From assembly GCF_002775205.1 (NCBI RefSeq), contig NC_036450.1, positions 23,958,288 through 24,022,287 on the forward strand: 64,000 nt of DNA. The letters run 5' to 3'. The translations under genes were made by a program, and so were the position numbers. The notes under the pieces are model-generated. The model worked only from the letters and a program-made list of their open reading frames with translations. It was not told the DNA's origin and ran no database searches. This stretch comes from Xiphophorus maculatus. Its lineage: Eukaryota; Chordata; Actinopteri; Cyprinodontiformes; Poeciliidae. Shown here piece by piece: positions 11,541-23,300 of the stretch; positions within the stretch are counted from its first letter, which is position 1, and each line of letters starts with the position of its first letter.

Positions 11541-12590
11541 AGTAGACATGGTGTGAGAGTTTTCCTTTCCCCCAAAACGTTTGTGCCTTTTTCTAAAGGG
11601 TGTCTGTTAAAAGCTAATAAGCCACAAGTACACATGGAATAGTTACAGAAACTTTTTATGTCATGTAATATATTTGTATTCCATTTAAAGATAATGTGTA
11701 ACATGAAAATGCCTTAAGATAATTCATTCTTTGTTAGAATAATCAAACATTGAGTACCGTAGTTGGATGATTATTTTGGTTTCAAGAGAATTGGATACAA
11801 TTTTTATTTTTTTTTTCATTAAATGCATAAGCTTTTAATGAAGTTTATGCAAGGTGATTGTGTGAAGGACTGAGGAAACACGATTGTCTTAATGTTGAGA
11901 CACTAGTTAAGTTCTGACAAACCTTGACTCATACCAAAGTCATTTTGTACGAGTCAAAATGACTCATACATTTTGATGTTAAAACTAAGATTACAAGTGA
12001 AGTTAATGGTAATACTTTTTGTAATACTTTACAAAAATAGAAGTAAAGTACTTAGTTTGAGCAGTTTCTTTAAAAATGTTATGACATTTAAACAAAATTG
12101 AATAAAATATTGTTAGAAAATTAAAAACCCAAATATTAGAAACAAAATAATACTGTGTTAAAAATAGGATGCTCAGATCAAACGAAATGTGTAGGGTTAC
12201 TTAAAAAAACCCTTGGCTTCAAAGAAAACTACAAGATGCGTTTGTCGCAAGTAATATGTCTGTCTTTAAATTTCAATGTATAAATATATATGCTTAATTC
12301 GTTAAATGTAAGATGTCTGGAAGGACTGAAACGTCCAGCTTCGTGTGTAGTTTTTTATTTCTGTCATTTTTGGATAGTTTATAAGGTAGTATTGCTAGTT
12401 TTTAAATATAATTTTATTTAAACATATTTCTATTTCCACAACTGTATGGGTGTTTACAATTATTCGTTGAATACTAGAAATGTATGGAAAATTAAAATAA
12501 AATCCTTTAATAAGATGCATTTTATCAAAAGCAGCTGCTCTTTTGATAAAAATGAGCATGAGTTATGCTAGCTTATTAGCTTGCTAGCAA
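11541..12590. other. Intergenic spacer upstream of sec31a
   Basis: AT-rich sequence without a supported gene. A patch near 12000-12060 (aatacttt / agtaaagtac) resembles a dispersed fish repeat also seen near 9300-9390 and 13790-13880. The last 100 bases carry short self-complementary words such as gctagcttattagcttgctagc before the sec31a first exon. Confidence 0.5.
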
Positions 12591-12591
12591 G

Positions 12592-12866
12592 GGAAAGACG
12601 ATGCGGTCCGTGTACCCGGAAGCTGGTGTTCTTCTTCGTGGGAGGAGGTTGTTGCTTAGTGCCACGTTGATGGAGACCAGTGGGGACGTGGAAATCTGTC
12701 CTGAGAGTCCGCAGCCGGGACCCGGTAGCCCGTTCCTCTGCCTACACACCCGTTATTCATCGGAGCAGAACCGAAACGGGAACTACTTCTTCTTCTTCTT
12801 CAGGCCGGAGGTTGTGTCTGTTTGCCCTGCTGTTGCGTTCATGTGAGGAACGGTTCAGATCAGAAG
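12592..12866 (+). other. Probable sec31a non-coding first exon
   Basis: A GC-richer stretch ends at a good donor (cagaag|gtaagc at 12867) and precedes the first coding exon, whose acceptor begins 2 bases before ATG. It is therefore the likely 5' UTR exon; its left end is a guess. It contains an upstream open frame of 81 codons (12601-12846) that ends before the donor. If transcription starts left of 12601, this uORF could dampen translation. Confidence 0.5.
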
Positions 12867-12904
12867 GTAAGCCGCTTTAGAGAAGTAATAAGATCTGTCT
12901 GCGC

Positions 12905-12954
<50 letters not shown>

Positions 12955-14354
12955 GTCTGTTACTGTCTTTCATATGTAGCTAGTACGGTACTAACTGAAA
13001 AACAAACATGTCCTTTACCAGAACAGGTAACACTCTCCCGGATAGCTTGTGGAGTTGACGGTAACACATGGACTGCGTTTCAGCACTAATGTTCCCAGTC
13101 TTTTAAGCTTTTTGTTATCCCGCATCAGCTGTTAGCTTCCTGCTAGCTCGGGTGTTTTTTCCTTGCGAAATCAAGCCAGATTCTTCATTTCTTGAGAGAA
13201 ATCCGCTTCCCCTGCTGTCGCTTAGTATGAATCACAGAAGCCATGCGAAAACGAGGCCCGGGTCTGTTATTCTGTAACTAAGCTGTCGCAGAATCAGACT
13301 CAACTGTAAAAAACAAAAACAAAACAAAAAAAAAAAACACACCATACATTTCTAAAGTGTCATTGAGGGTTAATCTCTCTTTAAGAACAGGCGAACCTGA
13401 TCAGATTCTGGAAGTCAGTGAAGCAGATCAATATAAACAATTCTGTGCAGCATGAAATGGCAGGCATGAACCATTAAAACTGGTCTTTTTTTCTTTTTTT
13501 TACAACTTTTCGGTGTTTATTATTGTTTCTGAAAATATTCACACCGTCACTCTCCTTTTGTTACATCCGTGTACTTCATCGGGACTGGGAAGAGCTAAAC
13601 ATGGTCCCATGTTCAGCCTGCTGCATCTGTTCTGCTTCTAGAATGATTAACTTTGAACAGCAGCGTCACGGTCTGTTAATCTACAATAGTTTACTCACCT
13701 TGATGTTAAAATGTTCTGTAGACTTTACACAGATTTTCGTGAAAACAGAGTATGTTGTGATCAAATGAAGAAGCGGTAGAGTAGCCAAAAATTTGCACTC
13801 AAGTAGGAGTTGCACTAAGTAAAATTAATAAGTATCCACCTAAGAAATGACTCAAGTAAGGGTACAGAAAAAAAGGTATACAAAAATACTGAGGTACTAA
13901 CATTGTATTTAATATGTTAAAATGACAAAAAATATGTTATATGCTTATTCTGGTATTTAAAAAACATACAAATACATAATATGATTTAAAAATAATGCTT
14001 CTTTTCTTTTCCTTTTTTTTTTAGAAAACAAGAAAAGTAATAGTAAAGCTTGTGTACAAACAATAGTTCTTCTCACTTTAGCTTAAACAGCAGGTGTGTG
14101 TGTATCTGATGCATTTTTTGGCTCCATGTAATGAAGCTACTAGCGGAGGGTAGAGTGTACAGAAAGGTTTACTCGAGTAAGAATAAATCTAGTGTCGAAA
14201 ATGTTACATTTTTTCTAAAAAAAAGATGTCGGGAGAACAGCTTCAGGATGGCTCCCCCCTCCCCCAGCAAACCAGCACAGCTTTCACCAGTTCTGCCATC
14301 ATTTTAGTACGTCACGTTCTAACTGGGGTTTTTTTGTTTTGCTTTTTCGTCCAG
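12867..14354 (+). other. sec31a first intron
   Basis: No coding signal. It holds a (GT)n microsatellite (12907-12952), a dispersed fish repeat at about 13780-13890 (ctcaagtaggagttgcac; ctcaagtaagggtac) and possibly its other end near 14140-14180. It ends at the tttcgtccag acceptor of the ATG exon. Confidence 0.55.
12907..12952 (+). repeat. (GT)n microsatellite
   Basis: About 23 GT units just inside the first sec31a intron, preceded by gcgcgc. Such alternating purine-pyrimidine tracts are usually length-polymorphic and can adopt Z-DNA. Confidence 0.95.
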
Positions 14355-14355
14355 G

Positions 14356-17300
14356 ATGAAACTTAAAGAGATCAACCGCACAGCCATCCAGAGCTGGAGT
14401 CCTGCTCAACACCACCCGATCTACCTAGCGACAGGTTTGAGCCTAATAATAAAAGTAAAGGGATTTAACTTTATTATTTTTACCTTTTGACACCAAAAAG
14501 GTATCAAAAGGAAAAGGAAACTAGCTAGATTCTCAAGCAAGCCAGCTAGTTAAAGTTGTTCTTGAATATAAATGAGCCTTGGAGTCTCGGTTGCCATGGT
14601 TTGTGTAAATGACTTGCTCCTGTGGTTTTATCGCTATAAGGAAGACCAATCTACTTAAATGGTGTATTTGTTCGGTTCTGTCTGTGCAGGAACGTCCGCA
14701 CAGCAGCTGGACGCCTCCTTCAGCACCAATGCCTCCCTGGAGCTCTTCGAATTGGACCTGGCTGATCCGTCTCTGGACATGAAGTCGTGCGGCAGCCTCC
14801 CCTCCGCTCACAGGTGGAGAAGAGTTTCTCTGCTCCGCCACTGTTGGCTGAGTTCTCCTGTTTGTGTGTGTGTTTTGCCCTTTCTCCTCTCACGTTTAAT
14901 TTATTTTAATTTTTGCTTCCCAAAGATATCATAAACTAGTGTGGGGCCCCTACGGCATGGACGCCCAGGGCCACCCGTCCGGCGTGCTGATCGCCGGCGG
15001 GGAGAACGGCAACGTCATCCTGTACGACGCCGCCAAGATCATGGCCGGAGAGAGCGACGTCATCGTAGCCGAGAGCGTCAGGCACACGGGGCCAGTGAGG
15101 GCCCTCGACGTCAACCATTTCCAAGTATGTAGCCGTCCGGCTCCGAGAATTGTTTTTTTCCTAAATTATTTGCCTTTTAGCTCCAATGAAAAAAATATTC
15201 ATGTTTTTTAATCTTTTTCACGTTACTTTTTTTAACATAAAATCAAGAAAATGATTAGACAACCCAGGTCATTCTCTTCAGGAGAGAGTCTGTCTTGGAA
15301 AACCAGTGTCTTTAGTCAGAGGTTTCTTCAAGTTCGCTGTAATATAGACTGCTACAGGAGATCGTTCCTTCCCACAGCCGTCACCAGCTACAATAAATCT
15401 TTGTAGAATTTTGAATTAATATGAACGACAACAACATTTCATTTCCCTTTGGGATCAATCAAGTATTTTTGGAATTGCAAAGTAGTAGTAATGAGAGGAC
15501 ATGAACCTTATTGCCAAGTGTTATTATTATTATTGTTATTGTTATTTTTTGACATTTTAAGTGAGAACTTGCTAAAACTGTCGCAATAAGCTGATCAATT
15601 AGCCACATGATGAATTAAAATGAGCTCATTAGTTTCCATTTTGATGATTAATCATTCATAATATATTTTATTTATGGTTTCTTTTTTTCTTTCCTTTTTA
15701 TTTATTGTTTTTGGTTGTCATGTCTCATTTTGGATATTTTAAAACATCTTCCATTTTCAGCGTGGAGTGTTCTGAACAAAATTAAAGCGTACTAGACTTT
15801 GAGAGAGCGAACTTGCTCCGGTGATATGCATTGCATTATTCAATCCATATCAATGTTCTACTTGATAATGGTCTCAAAATAATAAAATGCACGCCACATT
15901 TTTTAGTTTTAGTTATGAGCTATTTTTGAAAACCACTTTCCTAGTTGGATGCCGCTTTGCGTCACATAAAAATCTCAATGAGACACCCAAGATTGTGACC
16001 TGAAAACCATTGGGAAAGTTTAAGGGCTATGGATATTTTTCAAGGTGATTTTTATACTGACTATTCTCCCTTTATTTTTCCCCCAGTCAAACTTGGTTGC
16101 ATCTGGTGGGAATGAATCAGAAATTTACATCTGGGACATGAATAATTTCGGCTCTCCAATGACACCAGGACCTAAAGCACAGGTACGTTTACGCTGCTTA
16201 CAGCATTTTTAGTTTTTAGTAATTCCTAACTCAGCTACAAGTTAAAAATTGCTTTAACACAAGTTGGGAAAAAATGCCAGGCTTAACCTTGCAACAGAGA
16301 TTACCTTCAGCCATTATTGTGGAACGTGAAGAGCGCCAAATTAGAATAAATAAATAACTTAATTAAATTGTCATTAATTTGATAAAACTGGAAATGGAAA
16401 AAAAAAGAAATAACTTATTAAATGTAGATTTGTTTATTTGTTCCTCAAATAAACACATTCATTTTAAAAACTAGATATAAATTGTTTCATGTTTCTGTGC
16501 TGAAGCACATCATGAGTTAATCTCATGTTTGAATCAGCCAATCAGACGCCAGGGTCTTTCTTTAATCCTGCCTATTGAGGTGGATGGGTAACGTTGACAG
16601 TTTAAGTTAATTCATGATACGCTTCAGCATAGGAACATGGAATAATTTATGAAATCATGAAATAATAACATCTAGCCTTTAAAATGAAATGAATGCATTC
16701 ATATGAGACACATATAATGAATTCTATATTTATTAAATTATTTCTGTATTTATTTACACTGCGAAAAACTATTGACACATTTAAGTTATTTCAAAGGTTA
16801 TTTTATTTTTGGTAATTTGGCACGCTTCACCCTCCATATTATCTATGTTGAGTCTGCTGACACTCATTCTATCGAATGTATTAAAACATATAGTTTTTTC
16901 TCTCTCTTAAAGCCGCAGGAGGACATCGGCTGCGTGGCGTGGAACAAACAGGTCCACCACATCCTGGCCTCGGCTTGCCCGAGCGGCAGGGCCTCGGTGT
17001 GGGACCTGCGGAAGAACGACCTGATTATCAAAGTCAGCGACCACAGCAACAGAGTAGGTCCTCCACCGAGCGCGTGCACAACATCACAGAGTGGGGCTGA
17101 AACGATTAATTGTGATTAATCGATTATTGAAACGATCGACAAACTAATTTGGTCATCGATTAATCGTCAACTGGAGTATAGAGACCCAGCAAAGGCCATT
17201 TATCTAAACGAAACCAACACATCCAGAGCCGAAACTGTACAAAATATATTGCATTTAAAATAAAAAATAAAAAAACACCTTTGTGTGTAAATGAGTTTTA

Positions 17301-20300
17301 GCCAAAACTCCTCAAGTGGTCTAGTTTCAATTTTAAACTGACTAAAAGAACTGTATGCTTTTATTGCATTTTAGGCAATAAAATCTTTTTTTATAAAGGA
17401 ATTGAATAATTAGTTTATTTGTACTGCAATAAACAATTTGCACTGCAATTTGCCGTTCTAATATTGTATAAAAAGGCTTCGGTGGTTAAATGAAAAATCC
17501 GTAGGATAACATTTTTTTTATGTGATTAATGGCTTAATCGTGAGAATAATCGATTACTAAAATAGCCGTTAGTTTCAGCCCCGTCGTGGAGCGTGTCTCA
17601 CCCTGCTGCTGTGCTCCCATGTGTCTGCCTCCAGATGCATTGCTCTGGGCTGGCCTGGAACCCTGAAGTGGCCACCCAGCTGGTCTTGGCCTCAGAAGAC
17701 GACCGGCTGCCGGTCATCCAGATGTGGGACTTGCGATTCGCTTCCTCTCCTCTCAAGATTTTAGAGCACCACACGCGGTAAAAACTTCCTCTGGCAGGCT
17801 TTATTCACGAGTCTTTATATTTGGGCTTTTATCATGTAAAAGTAAACAAAATCTATGAGTGCTGCATGTCAGTATTAGAGACTTTTTGGTCATTTTTGGC
17901 GTTTCAGAGTCGGTTTAATCTCCTGTTTGGCTCTAAAGAAAAAATAATAATTATGCTCACCTTGATGCAGGGTGTTAACCTCCTTAGGCCACACCCTGCC
18001 TCATTACACAGAAACATATCACCTGCTATGCTTAAAGGGGCAGTATTATGTATTTTCCAGGCATTTTATAGCACAGTGAAGTAACTATGTTACCTCGAGT
18101 TGTTATAAAAATACTGTTTTTATCGAATATGACTTAAAAGAAATTTGACTTTGAAATTTAGCGCTTTGAAATTGGGCCTCTGTCTCTTTAAAAAGCTCCT
18201 GCTCTTTCTGAAACTCCGCCTTCAGGAAATCATCGCAGCATGGCTCCATTAACTCTTTAACGAAGTCTTTGCCAGCGTTACTCTGAAGTAGCTCCTATAA
18301 AGAGCTCAGCAGTTTCACCAGGTGTTTGCTAATTGCTGCTGGCTAGTCTGAAGGAGCTGAGTGGCTGTGAAAACCTTTCAGTCTCTTGGAGTGTACTCCC
18401 AACCCAGTTGGTCTAATGCTGCTGCTCTGTCTTGTGCAGAGGGGTCCTGGCTATCGCCTGGAGCTTGGCCGATCCGGAGCTGCTCCTGAGCTGCGGGAAA
18501 GACAGCCGCATCCTGTGCTGGAACCCCAACACAGGAGAGGTAACGTTTCCCCCACTCTCTGTGACGCCGGTTCGTCTGAATGTTCTTCACCTTCTCAGCA
18601 TTTGGTTCACGAGGGAACAATTGGCCCAAACCTCCAGGTTCTGTACGAGCTGCCCACCGGCAGTCAGTGGTGCTTCGACATCCAGTGGTGCCCCAGGAAC
18701 CCCGCGGTGCTGTCGGCCGCGGGCTTCGACGGCCACATCGACATCTACTCCATCATGGGAGGCAGCAGCCAGGCGCAGAGCCAGAGGCACGCCGATCAGG
18801 TGAGGGCTTCACTATTAAGCCCGTCGCAATTTAAACAATGAATCAATGAACCCCCTGATAAATTAAAAGAAGCTCAATAATTTCCATTTGGTTACACATG
18901 CATGCCACACATATATCAGCTATGTGTCTGTGTAAAACTGACACATAAAGTCACGGTAAAATGTTAGACGCTTGGGCCTCTACCTGTGAAAAGCATGACT
19001 GCTTCTGCATCTGTCATCATTTCTGCTTTGTGTTGCGAGATTTAGTGAGATTTTCAGTGCGTCTCACTTTGCTCCGTTTCAGATCAGCAACTCCTTTGGG
19101 AACCTGGACCCGTTTGGGACGGGGCAGCCGCTGCCTCCGCTGCAGCTGCCGCAGACCCCCGCCGCTCCGGCTACAGTCAACCCCCTGAAGAAGCCCCCCA
19201 AGTGGATCCGCAGACCAGTGGGAGCCTCCTTTGCCGTGAGTCCGAGAAGCTTTGCTCTGTTTTTTTTAGTGGAAACCGCCATCGTTTACACTCTGTGTTT
19301 TTTGTTTGGTTTTTTTCTCGTAGTTCGGAGGGAAGCTGGTGTCGTTGGAGAACGCGAGGCCTCCGCAGCCTCAGCAGCCCACGTCCCACGTCGTTCACGT
19401 CAGCCAGGTCGTCACGGAAACGGCCTTTTTGGAGCGCTCCGACCGGCTGCAGGCCACGCTGAGCTCGGGCGGCTTTGTGGACTTCTGCCAGGAGAAGATC
19501 AGCGCGGCTGCCAACGAGTTTGAGAGAACAGTTTGGTCCTTCCTGAAGGTAGGAGCCTCGATCTGTTTCAAAGAAGAGTTTCCAGTAAAACACACTCGTT
19601 TTTTGTTTTTTTTTATAAGTGATTTTTGGTTGCTAGGTGAATTTCGAAAGCGACGTTCGCAGCAAGTACCTGGAGCTCCTGGGCTACAACAAAGAGGAGG
19701 TCGCCTCCAAGGTGACTGCATTCACACAGCCTGGCTTTAGCTCAAGCTTTTCTTTCCATCTTAACGTCTTGTGATAAATGTGTTTGATATTTACAGATTT
19801 CAGCGGCTTTAGAGGAGAAACCTGCTAACGTCCCTCAGGTAAGCTGAAACGCTTGACTTGCATGTTTTAAGGGAATTTTTTAGGATTTTTGGAAGATGCG
19901 CCCAGAAAAAAAAAATTGTGCTCATTACTCAACTTTTTCTCACAGCAAAAGCAGCATGGAGTTGGACTAATGCTGCATCTCACGGCTACAATACCAATTT
20001 AGCAGATTGTTGCTAAGCTAGTAAGAAATACGCTAATTTAATTGTTTTATTAACATTGATTTTCTGCAAAAAATAATAACTGTCATTATTACTATTATGA
20101 CGATAGTTGTGTATCATCAGGCTTGAGGCTGCGGGTTTGACATGTTGTGCAACAAGGAAGTGTGGCAAGATTTCCTCTCCTGTTTTTGTAGCTTCAGGAT
20201 TTTCACTCAGTTGGGGTGAAAAAAAGAGCGAAGGAGAAGTTCAACTCATCTGAACTGAAATAAAATCCTATTTAACTAACTTCCCGGTCGGAAAGCGAAT

Positions 20301-23300
20301 TAAAATCATGTTTGCGCCAAATAATTTGCACATAAATCAACATTTAATTTTGAAGCAGCCATGAAGAGCAGGGAAAATGTTTTTAAGGTCGCTTTCAAGT
20401 AGCAAGAAAAATCTGGTAAGGAATAAATATGGGGAGTTTTGTTTTATTTAAGGCTTCATTTTATTTATTTGTTTATAACAGTTGGATCCATCCATCCACC
20501 ATTTTTGTGCCTTCATTCATCCAGCCATCTGTCCACCATTTTTGTCTGTCCTTCCTTTCATCCACCATTCTGTACATCAACTCCTTGTTGATGTAAAACC
20601 CAGAAATGTTTCCACACAATGAAATGAGACATTGGGTTGTTTGTTTCTTTTTTTCTTTCTTTGTATTTATTTATTTTTTTTCTCAGATCCTCCATCTCGT
20701 CTCGTCTCAGTCCCGAACTTGTCTTTTTGCTCTACAGCCGGACTTGTCCGCCTCCGCTTCTCCGCTGCCTCCAGCAGACCTCGGCCTGGCGCCCCCTGCT
20801 GACACTCCAGAGGCAGCGTTCGACCTGATCGCTGCCTCAAACCTCCAGCCTGCAGCCGCGCTGCAGCTGAACTCCACTCCAGATCCGGACAGCGAGGAGC
20901 CGGCAGAACCGGAAGACGGTCCTGACAGCGAACTGGACACCAACATGGTGGAGGAGGAGGAGGAGGAGGAGGAGAAACAGGAGGAAGAGGACGAGATTCC
21001 TCTGAATGAGGTACAGTTTGATGAGAACTACTCTTAAGCTGCATTTAATATCACTGCACAACTAAACACAGGCTCATGCAGGTGATTGTAATACAATTGC
21101 TCTGGAAGAGAAGGTTTATTGTCTCCACTGTTTGGCGAAAGTTCGTGCAGGTTTAGTCTTGCTGCCCGTCCTCGGAGCCAGTTGTTCAGGTCGCTGCATA
21201 CCACTGGTGATTCTCTATTAGGAGCCACTGAGAGGAGATTAATCAATGAGAATATCTGTCAGTCAGATTAAGGTGGGTTCATTCTAGTGAAGGTGCTGCG
21301 TTCATGTTGAATAACTCCTGTTGAAACGGCAGCGAAAAAACAAAATTTCAGTTGAACTCGGTTGCATTTTCTTAAGTTACAAGAACTTCCCTAAATTTTC
21401 TTGGCTTGTAAGTAAGTCTCAAAAAAAAAAGGGATAGTAGACGTAAGTTTGTTGGGCGCTTTAGGCAAACAAAGCAGTGTTTCAACTGAAAACTGAAACC
21501 TGGGGCTTTTTTGTGCAGTGCAAGAATTGCATATCCAACATGATGTCATGTTGGACTTTCTGAATTCTGAAAATATCACAGGAGACATCTCTGTTTGCGT
21601 GTTGTGATTCCTGACACCTGTTATTTCCAATCAAATTTGTTACAGAACCATTTTGGAAAACTATATGAAAAAACATATGTAAAAAATTGTGACGCAAAAT
21701 GCGTTGCAGAGGTTTAAAAAGGACTTACGGACATAAAACGCATTACAAATAAGATGACAATCGCAAAAAGGAAACAATCAGATGGTAATAGAGAAAGACA
21801 AACTGGTGGGAAGTAAGGACACAAGAATATGGCTATAAAAACACAAAATCCTGAAATACAAGACATCTGTGTTGTGATGCTGTGTGTTTTTGTTTTTTAA
21901 GAAGTATGAGAAGGAAGATAATTTTAGGACATGGAGGTCTCTTCTATGAAGTGAAAGATGAATGGTCAACCCTGGGCATTGGTCATTAACTCCGTTCTTT
22001 ATGTTTTCCGAGTGGTTTGTGAAACTTGAATTTGAATCGTGACACATGAGAATCTTGATTTGCCATTTGTGGTAGTTGTGACGTTAGATTCATCTTAATT
22101 GTCTTTACCAATAACTAAAATTCCCTGTTTGGTCCTGAAGGTAATTATTTTCCATTGTGAAAAGTGCATCTCTTAGCCTCTCTGGTAGTATGTCTTTGGA
22201 TTAAAATGTGTTGGACCACAAAATTGAGCCTTTGCTGTACTCCTTGCATCAAAGCATGTCCTCTCTCAGTCTTTTTTTAATGATTTGAAGTTATTCTGCA
22301 GCTTTTAGTTTTGTGTAGAAAACATTTTGTTTTATGCTTCAGGACCTGATAGCCCAGGTGGAAGTGGAGGAGAGCAGTCCGATTGAGACGCCAGCAGAGA
22401 TCCCCCCTCCGGTTCCCACTCCTGCAGGGGGAGTCCATCTCAGCGTCAGTCAAGGTATCGCCATGTCGGCTCGGGGAGAGAGAGAGAGAAAGATTCTATA
22501 AAACTGTGTTGAAATATTTTTGTCAAATGAAGCTCTTTTTTTTTCATGACAACATATTTAAGGTATCGTTTTGAACTGATGTAGCACCTTGTACAATACG
22601 CCGTGAAGCACTGGGTATTCTGACAGCTTTGTCAGTGGTGGGCACCACATTAATGCTAATATGCTAAACCAACAAAGTATTTATCAGTAGCTAATGCTAA
22701 TGTGCTAAACCAACAAAGTATTTAGCAGAAGCTAATGCTAATGTGCTAAACCAACAAAGTATTTATCAGTAGCTAATGCTAATGTGCTAAACCAACTAAT
22801 GCTAATGTGCTAAACCAACAAAGTATTTAGCAGTAGCTAAGGCTAATGTGCTAAACCAACTAATGCTAATGTTCTAAACCAACAAAGTATTTAGCAGAAG
22901 CTCAAATTAAACTCTTTTTTTTTTTTTTTATTGGAACGAATTTGGCTTTAATTGCTGGGGAAATAACGTTTGGTCCATTTTTGAAGATTGATCAGACCAG
23001 GACTTTAATTTTTATGCAGATTTTCCATATAATATTTTTTTAAATATTACTATTGATATAAAAAAAAAAATTTCTTTCTTTTCGTTAGATGTGGACGGGC
23101 TGATCACTCAGGCCCTGCTGACTGGAGACTTTCAGGGCGCCGTGGAGCTCTGTCTCCACGACAACCGAATGGCAGACAGCATCATCCTGGCAATTGCCGG
23201 AGGAGCCGACCTCTTGGAGAAAACCCAGAGGAAGTACTTCACCAAAGCAAACAGCAAGATCACCAAGGTGACTCCTGGAGGGGGAAAAAAAATGCAGCTG

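Noticed and set aside
12601-12846. 81-codon ORF as a sec31a N-terminal extension
   Set aside because: It stops before the donor and is not continuous with the conserved start [10 protein letters not shown]; at most a uORF.
20667-21061. Antisense open frames over the acidic sec31a exon
   Set aside because: They mirror GAG and proline codons of the real exon; no splice or domain support.
22651-22901. CRISPR-like array
   Set aside because: Direct tandem repeat without spacers in a vertebrate intron; not CRISPR.
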